64,000 bases of DNA from Blasia pusilla (lineage: Eukaryota; Marchantiophyta; Marchantiopsida; Blasiales). Shown piece by piece: positions 12,207 to 24,503 of this stretch. The notes under the pieces are model-generated. The model did no database searches, was not told the DNA's origin, and worked only from the letters and a program-made list of their open reading frames with translations. The stretch covers positions 21,452,001-21,516,000 of the forward strand of contig CM114272.1 in NCBI GenBank assembly GCA_050084515.1, in the 5' to 3' direction. The position numbers and the translations under genes are program-made. Numbering within the stretch: the stretch's first letter is position 1; each line of letters opens with the position of its first letter.

Positions 12207-12626
12207 CTAACTCCGGCAAGGGTTTCGGCTCAAACCATCCGCATCCAGGTTGAGCGTCCCAGGTCTATACACCACCTGGAAGTCATACTCCTGCAACAAA
12301 AGAGCCCACCTTGCAAGCTTCCCTGTAAGCTTGTCGGACTCCACCGACCACTTAAGTGGCCAATGATCAATAATGATCATAAAGACATTGCCGAATACAT
12401 AACACCTAAAATGTGAGACAGCCCACAATACAACCAAGCACTTACCCTCATACGAGCTATACTTTGCCTCTACAATGTTGTTCGAGTGACAAGCATAAGG
12501 CACCACCAACTCTCTATCATCATTGTCATGTTGGGTGAGCACGGCTCCAAGCCCCAACATGCTCCAATTGGTATGTAATTGGAAAGGCCCCCTGATCGGT
12601 CTCCTCAATATGGGCGCGGAGGTCAA
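12207..12626 (-). pseudogene. Gypsy RNase H relic
   Basis: This is a continuous 139-residue frame. LHTNWSMLGLGAVLTQ carries Asn where the first catalytic Asp should be. YSSYEGKCLVVLWAVSHFR keeps the Glu and IIIDHWPLKW keeps the second Asp. It ends NLDADGLSRNP, the usual tether to integrase. Confidence 0.75.
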
Positions 12627-12639
12627 TCTGTCCTTGAGC

Positions 12640-13522
12640 AGCTGAAATGGTCTCTCTTGCTCATCCCACCAATGCCACTCCTAATCCACTTTGGTCAGCA
12701 AGATGAACAGCTTTGCAATAGAACTAAAACCGTTGACGTACCATCGATAGAAATTTTCCAATCCCATGAATGCACGAACTCGACTCACATCTGTAGGGTG
12801 TGGAATGCGTGAAATAGCCTCTACCTTCGTCTGCTACACACCAAGGCCCCTTGGATATATCATATGACCCAGGTACTCAATCTGGTCGTAGAAGAAGCTG
12901 CACTTGCTTGGATGTAACTTCAACCCATGTAACTGCAATCGTCAAAATACCTCCTCCACATGTCGCTTATGCTCCTCAACCGTGGGGCTAAAGACTATGA
13001 TATCATCAACATAATACCTAGCAAAATCTAGACTTGCCAAGATCTTATCCATGACCCTCTAAACCTCAGCTGGGGCGTTCTTCAACCCAAATGATAAGAG
13101 CTGCTACTGGTACAAACAATCCTTCCCATGAGGATTGATGCCCCAAAATGCCATCTTTTGCCTGTCCTCCAATCTGATAGGCAATTGATGGTATCCGGCT
13201 CGAAGATCTAACGAACTGAAGACCTTTGCATGCCGAATAGCATCAAAGATCTCCTCAAGGGTGGGCATGGCATACCTATCCGACTTTGTTTGCCGATTGA
13301 TAGGTCAATAGTCTCCACACATCCGCCTATCCGTCCACTTACCATGCATGCATACTCTCCATGCGACATCTCCACTAGTCTTGCTCCAACCAAGTCTTGG
13401 CTCCTACTCTGAATCAGAGCCCTCTCCATGTCACTGTACCTGTGAGGTCGTCGGAAGATCAACGTGTTACTCGACAACTCAATGCGGATCCCTGGACCCT
13501 CCAGCAAACCCAAATCCTGCAT
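12640..13522 (-). pseudogene. Gypsy reverse transcriptase relic
   Basis: YVDDIIVFSPT, the catalytic YxDD box, is intact at about 12985-13013. It continues in frame through HGLKLHPSKCSFF and EYLGHMI and then RAFMGLENFYRWYV, the connection to RNase H. Upstream, GEYACMVSGR and TIDLSIGKQSR are eroded forms of the N-terminal fingers. Stop codons interrupt the frame several times. Confidence 0.7.
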
Positions 13523-13900
13523 ACCAAATGCAAAATAGCTCTTATAACTCCTTAGGAACTGGTGTATTCGGCGCCGCTCTCCTCCAAGTCTCCATCGTGA
13601 CTACGATAGGACTCTTTGGCGGGTGTCGGTGGTTGCTATGGTGCAACCCCCTCTTGGACAACATAACTCAATTGCTCCCCTACAGCCAATTGCAAAATCG
13701 GATCTCCTCCACGTGCAGTACTCGGAACCACGCTCGATGTTGTGGCTATCATCTCCCGGCGTACCTGCAAAACATCCCAAGAAGTCCAAGTGTGTCTCTC
13801 TCGATTACCCTAGGTGTATTAATCTCCTCGGATCTCGCCCCTAGCCATTTCCTCAACCATCTAGGCAGGACAAAAAATAATAGTATAGAAAAGTGAATTA

Positions 13901-14476
13901 TGCAAATTTAACAAACGTCAAAGATGATTGAATCGATAGAGTTGAGGTATGTTGTATTCCAATATGTCTTTAAGTAAGTGGTAGATTCATGATATCACAA
14001 AGCACCCTATTCTCCACCCTCATTGATATTTCATCAACATTTAATATCTACGAAACACACATGTGTTATTGAAACCAAAAAAAAATTCCAATGTAAATAT
14101 TGTGGAATGTTTTCTATTGTAGAGAAGGAAGTATTCAATGCAATGGAGGTCCAAAATTTTTGAAAAAAATTTGGACCTCCCTTTACAAGAAAATTTTTGG
14201 CTACTTTTAATCCTCTATATATATATGGGAAAAAAATTGGAGACCCATGAAACTCCCCATGGAATTTTGATATCAAGAATTTTCAAAAATATTGGATGAT
14301 GGAAAGAATTTCCACAAGCTTGTATCAAGATTCAATTGCCCCTTAAAATTGTTGGAAATCATGGTGATAGATAGAATTATCACCATTCATGATACATGAA
14401 ATGAGGAAGCTAGGTATGCATTGGTGATTGATAAAGGGAATAGAGCATGAGGAACGTAGAGAGTGGGCATGGAGGA
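13901..14476. other. AT-rich intergenic DNA, nothing recognised
   Basis: No gene or clear repeat. Confidence 0.35.
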
Positions 14477-15295
14477 CAAGGTTGCACAGAGACATGTCCG
14501 TATCCACGGACTAATATCCGTTATAGGGATGGATATGTCCGTGTGGGCTTGGGTTCTCATGGCCTATTTTTTAGTATGTATCAAGCCCACGCCTCACTCA
14601 CAGTGACCTACATATATGTGGCCCAGACCAAGCCCACAAAAAGCCCACATAGAATTGTGCGCTTGAGGCCCCAACCACGTGCCTTGAGTTGGCTAGAGTG
14701 AGCCCATTGTATGTTGGTGCATAAGATTGCACACCGACATATTCCTATGGATTCGAGTTGCCATAGTGCGCATCAAGTTCCTAACCCTCCTACAACATAG
14801 ACCCGAGCTTAGCTAGCCCACACCTAGTCCAACAACCCATCGCCCACTCTTGCCATCCATTTTGTAGCCCGCACCAAGCCTGTGCCCCATTGGCAGAGGC
14901 TCGCATCGAGCTAGTGTGTGGCTCACACTAAGCCCGGCTGGCATGACCCACACCCGCCGTTGTTTGCGTGTTCCTCGTGGAGGCCTTGAGCTGAAGCCCT
15001 ACGGATCTTGCAAGCCTTATGTGGGTCAGTGAGAGCCTTGCGTGGCCTTAGGGTGTCAATTGCAGACCAAGCGGGCTCAGTGAAGGCCACATGTAGGCTT
15101 GATGCACGCCAGATGAGGGCTCATAGCCCGCACACCCATTCGATCCATGCCTTTCTCCCTTAATCCAATCCTACACCCGTTCTCAGATCCCAAGACCACA
15201 CATGCCATCGGGGCAGGCACCAAAAAAACCTGCACGGGAAACTTACTGGGCATATTTGTCCCATGGATGGACAAGTCCATTTGTGTGCAACCTTG
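14477..15295 (+). mobile_element. CAAGGTTGCAY-family element, longest copy with perfect 12-bp TIRs
   Basis: The left end is CAAGGTTGCACA (14477-14488) and the right end TGTGCAACCTTG (15284-15295), a perfect 12-bp inverted pair. The 819-bp element has subterminal gtccgtatccacggac and ccatggatggacaagtcc motifs and a long interior with agcccac/gcccgc iterations. An internal agattgcacaccgacat at about 14727 resembles a second left end, suggesting nesting. About 250 bp of the interior is shared with 61471-61724. No transposase is encoded. Confidence 0.65.
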
Positions 15296-15521
15296 TCGAT
15301 GCGGGCCAAGTGCACTCAATGTAGGACAGGAAAAGGCTTGTAGCCTACACACTTGTTTGATTCTTACCAGCCTTCCTTGCCCACACCCATTCTGGTGTCT
15401 TCATGTTGTGTTCTTAGGCAACAAAAGTACAAAAAAACCCGGGCAGGAGATCCGTTGGGGACTTTTCCAAATATGTCCATCCCATATATGGACAAACAAG
15501 TCCATCTTCTTATAACCTTGA
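15296..15521 (+). mobile_element. Truncated tandem copy of the CAAGGTTGCAY element right end
   Basis: From the tgcccacacccattct block through cccgggcaggagatcc and ggacttttccaaatatgtcc to caagtccatcttcttataaccttg, this repeats the last 180 bp of the preceding element in the same orientation. The end has the eroded form taaccttg. Confidence 0.5.
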
Positions 15522-18300
15522 TCGAGGAGGTCACCATCTTAGGATGCCCAATGGCAAGTGCCAAGATGTGGCCCTAGGGAGAGGTGTGTCTAGGCTCTAA
15601 AGCACTTGCTAGCTAGTGGGTGTCAAAGAAAGGTCCACTTAGGGCTTCTAGTTGCAAGCGTCGGGAGGCGGTTCCAAATGTTGGGGATGCACTCATAGAA
15701 CAGGGGTTGTCAAGCACATACACATTGCTAATGACATCTACACAACAAACATTTTCCTAACATACGAGTAGATCCATATATATTTAAAAATAAACTCATG
15801 CATGTATACCAAGACCACATGAAAAATCCAAATAAATCTAATCCACACAATGCGTGCATTCAAAATCGACTCCACTCATGATTCTTCTCATATAAATCAA
15901 GCCACATCCACCTTCTATCATGAGGAAATCCAAAATCTAACAACCAAGCACCTAGCAGACAAGTTTACACATAGACAAAGATCGTGTTTGCAAATATGTT
16001 TGTGTCTGCAGACTTGTGTCGATTGTGAGGACAGACATGATTTTACATGCCTGAGTTTCCGCAGCCTGCCCCATCCGCAACGTAGACCCAAACTCAACCA
16101 ATTTGCTGCACCTCTAGCTTCAAAGTGGACTCTTCTAACACTAGCCCACTCATTATTATGTGTACAATATGAATACGACTTTCCCTTTCATGCGCTTTTC
16201 TATTTTGTGAAATTCATTTTTTGAACAAGTAATTCCTTCATTTATTTTTTAATTCTAAAGTCTTTAGAATGTGAAAGGTTATCGTAGAAAAATAGTAGAA
16301 TTCAATATCTAGAATAACCAAAAAATGAAATATTTTTTAAAATATTTGAAAATATTATTTTAAATAATATTATAAAATAAATGATACTTCCTAATCTAAT
16401 AGGATATTTCATGGATTATATAAATTAAAAAATAATCCAATGGTTCCAAAGCTGATCATTGCAAATTTTATTTCTAAAAAGTCTATGTTTTGCCAAATCA
16501 AAAATTAAAATTTTATTTATTTTTAATTTTGGATGAAAAATGAGAATGTATGATTTTTCATTCTAAGGAATTTCTCATAATATCTCAACCATTTAAATTA
16601 TCCAAAAAAAAATTTCTAGAGTAGAAAATTTTGAAAATACATCGAATATTGAAATTTAATATTATTTGAATTTTTATAAATTTAAATAAGTATGCATTAT
16701 ATTAAATTAATAATGAGATTTCAATTCCGAGGGATTAAAATTTGTAGCCTCTACATCACGTGCGATAATTAAGGGTCTAGACCTTCCAACTTTGAAATCC
16801 CCAAAATACATTCTGCCCCACTTTCTTACTTGAAAAATGTCCCAAATCCATAAAGTTGGACCCCCCAAATAAAAAATAAAAATAAAAATGATAAACGCTT
16901 TGAAGTAAAAAGAAGCTCTTGTTTCTAACAAAATTTTTAATGAATAGGGTATAGGTTATAATACTACTAATATAATAATACTTGCTATTAGTTACAACAA
17001 CCAACTCTATGATGCAAAGGGAATCAACCCCTAAATTAGTAGAAACTCATTATGCCAATCCATTGCCCTCTAGCTTATCCCCTACACTCACTTTGGCCAA
17101 CTCTTTTGTATCTAGGAGTTAAACACCAAAATGAGTGTAAAATCATTATGCCAATCCATCCCCCCATCCCCACCCTCTTCCCAAACGTTACCCCTTCACC
17201 CATCAATCAATAGAAAAAATTGCTCACTCAATAAAAAATGGAACTCAAATTATGCTAAGCACATATAAGATTTACATGTCAAAAAAATAACTATCATTGC
17301 GTGTAGATAATCATCCATTGCTTGCCTATCAATAGAAGCTAATAAGTAGACGCTTTCAAGCCTTTATTTCGCACTTAATGTTGCGTTTGATATTTCCATC
17401 TCAATATTAATCCATTGCAAATCAATGCTATCATACAAATTTTATAAAAAAAATTGACATACACAACTTGTTTGACCAACAAGACGTAATAACTTGTCTA
17501 GCAAATCAAGAGGAGTTCAATGTTTGCCCCACTGTGAATGCGAATGTGTATATACATTCCCATTCATCTTTCCAAATCCACCACTCTGTTCCAACCATTA
17601 GAGATTTCTGAATCTCTTCTAAGCTACCCTTGACAAGAACAATCATATCCACTTTCTCCCAAAAGCTACTTAGAGCATTACCAAAGATATACTCCCGAGG
17701 TTTTTGAACAAAGCTCAAAGAAGAAAAGGAGTGCAGGGAAATCTTAGCCAATTTAGAAATATGCATGAGTGAGTCTAGAACGCACATTGATGCATGTTTC
17801 TAAAGTGCCTAACAACAGTGCCTTGCTTAATCTCGACTTCCTCCCCTACTCCCCGACTTCCTCTTGGAATCTCCGCCTTTTTGCTTTGCCTCACTTACGG
17901 GCTAAGGTTTGATCATTTCCTTCACAAAAGAGCAAGTGCAAATGTGAATCAAGTTGTAGATTTGATTGTTGCTACTCATTTTTTCCCACATTCTAAAGAT
18001 TTTCCAATCACTCAAATGTCATCATATTCAAAAACCCTACAAGGGAGTTCACCTGCATCCTAACATTCATTGAGTCGGTATACCAATCAATCTTCCACCC
18101 TCTCCTTCTCTCAAAGAGAGGTCATACCCACCCATGCAATGCAAACCCTTCATAGTCTCCTTGTCCTCCTCACCAATTTTCAAAGTAAGACTCATTTTCC
18201 CCATTGATCCCTCTTTGAAGGGGCCTTCAAGGGTTCACCTCCTTGAACTTCATTTCTCGAGTTTCTCTTATCTATCTTGATGACATTGGGTTTGATTGCT
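15522..18300. other. AT-rich intergenic DNA, no gene
   Basis: A diverged fragment of the CAAGGTTGCAY element may lie near 15990-16070 (gtttgcaaat..gtctgcagacttgtg..gacagacatg). The frames at 17506-17787 and 17794-18063 have no recognisable domain. Confidence 0.35.
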
Positions 18301-18600
18301 CTTCCAATAAGACTGGATTACTTTCTTGGGAGAGTGACTTGGTCATGATCTATTCTTCAATAGTTATGAGAGTATGATATGTGTGGGAATGATTATTTTG
18401 AGAAACTTCTTATCTTAGAAGGGTTCTTTATGTCATTCTTGGGATAGTGGATGGATTTAAATTTGTTAATTTTCCAATGAGAGTGGATTACCCTCTTGGG
18501 AGAGCAACTCCACCATAACCTGTTCTTGAATAGTAAGAGATGATCGAGTGTAAGCTGAATTGGGGAAACTTATCTTTCGTGAATCCAAGGGAATGTGGTT
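18301..18600. repeat. Two-copy tandem duplication, about 170-bp unit
   Basis: Unit 1 begins cttccaataagactggatta and includes cttgggagagtgact. Unit 2 begins tttccaatgagagtggatta at 18471 and includes cttgggagagcaact. Both units then have a tattcttcaatag / tgttcttgaatag block and a gaaactt..tatctt block. The copies are clearly diverged. Confidence 0.55.
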
Positions 18601-19539
18601 TGTAATTTACTCTTGACTTAAATTTTTATAGAGGAAGAAAGGAGGATAGAAGATGTTTGTTAATCATGGATAGGGATGGAACGTGAGTTGTATCGAGTTT
18701 TTCCTTTCTACACTATTCATAGAGGAGGGATTTCTCCATGGCGAAAACTCACTTGATGATGCCAGTCAAAATTTTAAAGGTCTAATATTTCAAAATAAGA
18801 ATGAAGGGCGGTGAGGGGTACATTAAATTAAGGTGGGAGGGAGGAGAGAAGGCCCATAATTTCTCCCTTATTTTTCCCTATCTTTTAAAAAAATTCAAGG
18901 TTGGTAAAGTTATTTTTCTCTTAAAATTTGAAGACATAAAATTTTGACGAACATTAGTAAATTTCACCTACTTTTTGGAAATCATTCATCTACCGGGTTG
19001 ATTAAAGGAATGATGGTCATGGATTAATATATCAGTCAAGCCAATAGTTAACCACTAGGGTGGGTGTTCACTAGTTATTTAATTTTAGAGGCATTGTGCC
19101 TAGATGTGACTACTCATGGCTAGCCTTACTCGACTTAGAGATCGCCATTACATGTTCCTGCGATCATCATATACGCTCAGGCGGATGAATCAGATATTCA
19201 ATAAAGAGTTTCACGCAATCAAATTCTTGCTCACGACTTCAATGAAGATGTGTGAGCGTGTTTGCAGAGTCAATGAAGGTATGCGGACTTTCTGCTATGA
19301 TTCTCGTCAAACGAATCTAAAATTTACAGAACAAATTTACGAATTTTAAATCCCTATACTATAGCAGAGTTCATTGCTAATCGCTCGGAGGTGCTATTGC
19401 GAAGTTTTTCATGGTCCACAGAAAGCAAATCTTTGTTCCACGTTTCGCCGGAGGTCTACGGCATCAAGCTGAAAGCCCATGGAGGTTTGAATCAGAAAGT
19501 TATGCGAACTCCTCGTTGACAAGAACAAAGGAAAGACGC
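18601..19539. other. Intergenic, no gene supported
   Basis: A 77-residue frame at 19116-19349 has no recognisable domain. Confidence 0.3.
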
Positions 19540-20038
19540 TGGAGTTTTCATTCATACTTCGCCGGCGGCTTACTCAATTAAGCTGACTGATCGCACATGG
19601 AGCTATTGAATTGCTCACCATTCCCAGACGAAAAAACAAGAAACAGAGTTCAGTATGAACACTGATTGATTGATCTTTATATTCAGGCCGAATTCACATG
19701 TGTACACGAAGTTTAATGGTGATCTCCTGCGGTTGAGCGAAACTTCAGCTCGATCTCAGATAGCAGAATTAGAACGTTGTCTTCCTTCGACTGTCGGATT
19801 AGCCAAATCAGACAGCACTGACAGCATAATTAGTCGGGCACTCTTCATTCCGCTGTCGAACTAGCGAAATCAGAGGATACTGCCACGGAACAGCTGACAT
19901 TCCGATATGAGAGCGGTGCTTGTGAGCCGCAAGGAGATTTCGCGGAACACTATCGATCATCTAACTGCTATTCCACCTATGACTTCGCACTCCTCTCTGA
20001 CTATGAGGGTCCATCGGATTTTGAAGCTGCATGCGCTG

Positions 20039-20888
20039 TCAAGCGATGTCGATGCTGCGAGATTGGGGCTCCGGCTTGGGAGCTTTAGGAACTGTTACAG
20101 TGAGAACACCATTCTCCACTTTGGCACTGACCTCATTCGCTTTCACATTGTTGGGAAGTTTGAATTGCCTCAGAAATCGACCATGAGAGCGCTCGACCCG
20201 ATGCCACGTATCAGTCTTCTTCTCCTCCTCTTTGCTGCGCTCCCCACTTATTTGCAAGACTCGATCATCTTGCAGCTCGACCTTCACATCCTCCTTTCTC
20301 AATCCTGCGCACACGGAGGCCAAGACACCACTCATCTCCATCAGTACTAGCACAAACCCTGGCGGTGCCAAGTCTCCATGCTTTCGTGACTCGTACTCGA
20401 ATTGCTATCAATTGTCGTTCCTATCCACGTCGAGAAGAGTATTCAGTTGAGGCCAGAAGAGTAGGTTTCGCAATCCTCCACACACGATTGTAAGTCGGTA
20501 ACCGGAGGGAACAGACGCATGGCCAACGGAAGCAGCGCGAGAGAGTTTGGAACTCCGCTGGGATAGCGAAGACTCTGCATCAGCGTCGGATGACCGAGAG
20601 AAGAAGAAATGGAACCTGTTACAACAGGTAACGATATGTGAGCGTTCGTGGCGTGTGCGATCGACGGACAATCGTACCTGGTAGATCAGCCTTGAAGACG
20701 TGGGCATCCTCATTTTCCACCCAATCAACTCTGGTGCCCGCAACGGCATGCGCATCTCGTGCGAACGAGCGAACTTCAGCAGGCACGGAGTCCATGAAAT
20801 CGAACGGATCCCACACGCTTCTCGCAGAGAAAGATGACAGGGGATCCCAGAGGCTGCCGAAACCAGACCCGAAAGGAGTCAGCGCCAT
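20039..20888 (-). CDS. Class I small heat-shock protein (Hsp20), two exons
   Basis: Exon 1 is 20678-20888 and exon 2 20039-20304; the 373-bp intron (GT at 20677, AG at 20305) splits the Gly codon of KADLPG. The 158-residue product has the class I N-terminus ([16 protein letters not shown], then WDPFDF), an alpha-crystallin domain from about residue 52 ([18 protein letters not shown], then [10 protein letters not shown]), the GVLTVTVPK signature near residues 136-144, and a C-terminal IDI that serves as the IxI anchor. Such proteins form cytosolic oligomers that hold unfolded clients during heat stress for the Hsp70/Hsp101 machinery. The length is typical of 17-18 kDa members. Many angiosperm class I genes lack introns, so the intron is notable. 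It is paralogous to 26238-27106 and transcribed away from it. Confidence 0.92.
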
Positions 20889-21051
20889 GGCTTCACTGAA
20901 GTAAATTTGCCGCGTTCGTGGAAGTCTTTCCGACTGTAAAGCCTGCCGTTCGTGATCACAGCCTCGCCAGAACAGTCAGTGAATACTTCGAGCAGATGTA
21001 CGCAAACGCAAGGTGAATTTCGGATGGTGGCAGCGCCAGGACGATATGTCC

Positions 21052-21059
21052 ATATATAC
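21052..21059 (-). promoter_or_regulatory. TATA box of the left sHSP gene
   Basis: On the minus strand the sequence reads gagctctgtatatatggac, about 165 bp before the ATG. It matches gagctctgtctatatacac in the same place of the right paralogue. Confidence 0.55.
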
Positions 21060-21132
21060 AGAGCTCGATCGAACAGGAGTCGGAACTCCGCGCTTCCATA
21101 CATCTAGTTCTGTCTGGAGTTCGCTAGAACTT

Positions 21133-21147
21133 GGAATTCTCTGGAAA
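21133..21147 (-). promoter_or_regulatory. Heat-shock element, proximal
   Basis: The minus strand reads TTTCCAGAGAATTCC, three alternating 5-bp units (nTTCn nGAGn nTTCn) with one mismatch, about 75 bp upstream of the TATA box. The corresponding site at 26001-26015 keeps the same pattern, which supports function as an HSF binding site. Confidence 0.5.
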
Positions 21148-21193
21148 CGCGGAGACTGTTATTGGTGCCCCATGCTTCGCAATTTCTCCACCT

Positions 21194-21201
21194 TTCTAGA
21201 A
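21194..21201 (-). promoter_or_regulatory. Heat-shock element, distal half-site pair
   Basis: CGTTCTAGAAAGG on the minus strand contains a perfect nTTCnnGAAn pair. It is conserved at 25937-25944 in the other arm. Confidence 0.45.
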
Positions 21202-21859
21202 CGAAGTCGGATGATCTCGTCTGTTCCCTGTTGGGCCTGTTCGGGTTCTCTGTACGTCCGTTGTTCCCTATTCGTGTTGTCCGTACACCCGTTCTTGAAA
21301 CCAGCGGTACAAAGCGAGAAAAATCTGGGATGGGACGAGGGTCCCCGCCATGCAGGAGCGATTAAATGCAGAGGAAAGAAAGAACTAAGGGTGGGTGAAT
21401 TGGGAAGGAGGAGAGGAAGGAGTTCTTAAATTTTTATTTTAGATTTTCTCGAGTAGGAGTTAGATAATAATTTTGTATAATATTTCTTTTAAAAAATTCG
21501 AGGAGTTAGGTTTAAAATTAGTCTCAATTCAGTCTTCCAAAAAAAAATCCATTCGAAGTCTGAAAATATAGAATTTTGATTACATTAGTTAGAGAAGTTA
21601 TACTTTAAAATAAAAATAATGAAGTTAAAAAATTAATCAAAAGTTCAGTTAAGTGCAAAAAATGATGCTGGCATAAATTATCCTGCGCTATAACCCCGTT
21701 TTTAAGATCTTCTTTTGATCTCTCTTTTTCAACCTTTTCAAGTTTTTATTTATTTTTGTGAAAAATAAGCATGATTTTTTAAAAATTACAATTTGCATAA
21801 GGTTCCTTGAGAAAAGAATTAAATTAAAAATTACTACATCCTAGATAGCCCACTATTAG

Positions 21860-22237
21860 AATTTTTCCACGTTAACAATATAGGGAACTAATAGGATGTA
21901 ACAATGGTTGGATGAGGTTAGTTACAACTCCATTTCATTAATGCCATGTTCCGAACAACTTCCCTATTTATTTATATCAAATATAAGGAGACATGTTGAC
22001 TCAATCAATGGTCATTTGTGTGCAATGGTTACTATTTTGGGCTATATTTATGGGGAAGGCTCATTTGGGTCTTCTCAAGGGTATATGCACCCAACAATTG
22101 TCTTTCTCATTTTGAGCCTAGAAAATATTCTTCCTTAAATATTTTGGTAGGAGCCAGCATACATCTCAAATTCCCTTATGAGAGAGGATGGATTGATGTG
22201 GCTACATCGCTGTGTAACATCGAGAGTGAAGTTGGCC
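21860..22237 (+). repeat. Direct repeat, copy 1 (sHSP spacer)
   Basis: The blocks ggttagttacaact, gacaacttcc/gaacaacttccctattt, aggagacatgttgact, ggggaaggctcatttgg, gagcctagaaaa and tgagagaggatgg recur in the same order and orientation at 24965-25370. A CAAGGTTGCAY-type element interrupts the repeat at its right end. Confidence 0.55.
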
Positions 22238-22460
22238 ATGTACAAGTTTGCATGGAAACAGACAAATCCGTCAATGGGACGGACATGCCGCCTAAGTACA
22301 CGTGCCCCATATACGATGTGCCCTCGGAGCGCGCCAAGCGCTGCAGCGAGCACCCACGCTGACCGAGCTTGCAAGGCAGGCTCGGGCCTGCCATGTGCGA
22401 GCCCTGCGTGGGCCTCAGATACGAGCCGTGAGTATCCAGGCCCACACAGGCATGTTTGTC
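22238..22460 (+). mobile_element. Diverged CAAGGTTGCAY-family fragment
   Basis: It starts tacaagtttgcatgg and has cagacaaatccgtcaatgggacggacatg, then a GC-rich interior (gagcgcgccaagcgctgcagc, gggcctgccatg). No clear inverted right end. Confidence 0.4.
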
Positions 22461-23559
22461 TTGGTGACATACTTGGACTTTGTATGTCTACAACTCTGGC
22501 CGTGTGTATATTTTACAATTTAATTTTTTGTGTAATCTTGGAGTACATTAAATTTTGTGAGTTTATTTTTGTATGTATAGGAGTCTCCTTGCATGTTCGT
22601 ATGATAAATGATTTTTGGTGTGTGAGTGTGAATAATAATATATATTCCAAGGTAATCCAATGAATAAAAGCATTATCATATGACTCATGTAACAATTGGG
22701 AAGTATGAATTCATTTCACTTATGCTCACTGCATTAAACTTTTGGAGATTGATGCAACCATAACGAATTCTTTCTCTTGAATTCACAATACAAGTTTCTT
22801 CTTGCCTCCAAGGGACCATCCTCTAACATACTTTCCTCACTACATACAAATCTCGTTTTATTTCTTGGTCTTTAGATCTCAAATTATATTTATAGTGAGC
22901 AAGAGCAAGAGCAGTCGAGACTTAGGAAAGAAGGAGAGTAGGAAGATTTAGAATATAGACAAAGAGATTTGTCAAACAAAAAAATCATGGGATAGATTCA
23001 AAATACATATCAATGCAAGAAACATCTAAGAAACTCATGAATTTTCTATGAATAATTTAAAGAAAAAAAAAAACAACAACATGGTCTTATTATAGCTTGT
23101 CATTGGCCTTTGTAATTTTTTACAAATGCTTTGCTGCATATAGCTTGGAATAACAAAGATTTGCATACCTTGACAAAGATGAGAGAGAGAGAGAGATTTT
23201 GCCAAATTGGAAGCTCATTAGACAACACTTTTGGAATATCCTAGATACTCTTTTGGATCCGTTCAATGACACATTGTTGCAAATAATCCAAAGAAGAAAA
23301 TAAGGAGAAAGGAAACCTTTTGGTCCCAAGAATCAACATGTTTAAAATTCCAGAAGGTTATTATGGGTTGTTAAGGGCTAGAAGGCTTTTTTTTCCTATC
23401 GTAAAAAATCAATTTCATCTCACCATATTCATACATGGCCCAAAAAATATAGGGAGTTTTTGGACAAAGTGGATTCTAAATATACGTTATTTCAATAATC
23501 AAATGGAACACATTATTGATTATCTTCTTACTTCCCAATTTTTACATGCTTTCTATAAT

Positions 23560-24275
23560 AATTCCTACATCTATTGTTGGATTTCCTTGGAATTTTGGAT
23601 AATAAGGAAGAACCATGATCATAAACACAATCAAATGAAAAATTACCCTCTACAAGAATTAGCCTAAAGATAAGAATATAAAGCAAAAGTTTTAGTTTTA
23701 TCATTTTAATTCTAAATAGGAGATCCCATTTCATGAAAAAAAATTTGACCTCGTCTATTGGATTTTCTTGGAATTTTGGAAAATAAGGAATAACCATAAA
23801 TATGAAAGAATGGACGATTGTGATTTTGAAGAATCATCTTTGGAAACCAAATCAAAATAGAAACCAAGATTTTGGGTATTTCATTTTTAATTCTAGATGT
23901 GAAGTCTCGTTTCCCTTTAAGCATAATTGACGTCTTCTCGACACATACATGCACGCACTTATTAAGATAAGATATTTTTAACATAATTTATGGATTTGAA
24001 TGGTACAACAAAGCAATATTCAAAAAGTGTTCAATAGGATTTTTTTTTTCATTTTCTTTATACATCCCAATTTTTACATGAGTTATATGATAAAATACTT
24101 TTCCATTCAAGTTCCGTAGAATCTAATTCGAGAAGAAGAAATGAGTATGAACATGATATAAAAAATGTTTGTGATTTGAAATAACACACTTTGTGAAGAA
24201 TTAAAATATAAAAAGGGATTTTTTACTTATAATTCTACATGTGAGTTCCCATTCTACTAGAAAAAAATAATATCT
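23560..24275. repeat. Degenerate tandem repeat, about 180-bp period
   Basis: Units at about 23573 and 23755 share ctattggattt.cttggaattttgga and aataaggaa.aaccat. Further diverged units continue to about 24275 with recurring attctagatgtgagt/ttcccattc and a ..tcttct.. end block. There is no coding potential. Confidence 0.45.
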
Positions 24276-24503
24276 TCTTGTACGAGAACAAGAATTAGTA
24301 GCTATAAATTATTATTGTTGAATATATAAACATGAAGGAAAGGGAAGAAATTCTAGAGGGGAGAGAGAGAGAGAGAGAGGAATTTGGGAGAGAGCTAGAC
24401 TTCTCTACAATTATTGGATATGATATGGCATATTTGTGCAACCTTGATAAATGTGATATGATATGTAGATGCAAGAATGCTCTTAGAGAATAGAGATTTT
24501 TGG

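Larger units (their letters stand above)
10903..13900 (-). mobile_element. Ty3/gypsy LTR retrotransposon, decayed
   Basis: Minus-strand relics occur in the order reverse transcriptase, RNase H, integrase (13522 down to 11076), the Ty3/gypsy order. The reading frame is broken by stops and shifts into at least five pieces. No intact gag or protease is visible upstream (13522-13900). The LTR-like unit at 10177-10902 adjoins its 3' end, but a matching 5' LTR was not found. Confidence 0.75.
19540..21235 (-). repeat. Left arm of a large inverted duplication
   Basis: This arm is homologous to 25885-27545 in inverted orientation. Similarity covers the sHSP gene, its intron, its promoter out to about 21235 and more than 450 bp of 3' flank (shared blocks such as gccgaattc/aaattcggcctgaa and ctctcatatcgg). 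Coding parts are nearly identical and flanks more diverged, with indels. Confidence 0.75.

Noticed and set aside
13348-13896. 182-residue plus-strand frame
   Set aside because: Antisense to the gypsy reverse transcriptase relic.
23320-23667. 115-residue plus-strand frame
   Set aside because: It overlaps the degenerate 180-bp tandem repeat; AT-rich Ile/Asn/Phe-rich composition and no recognisable family.
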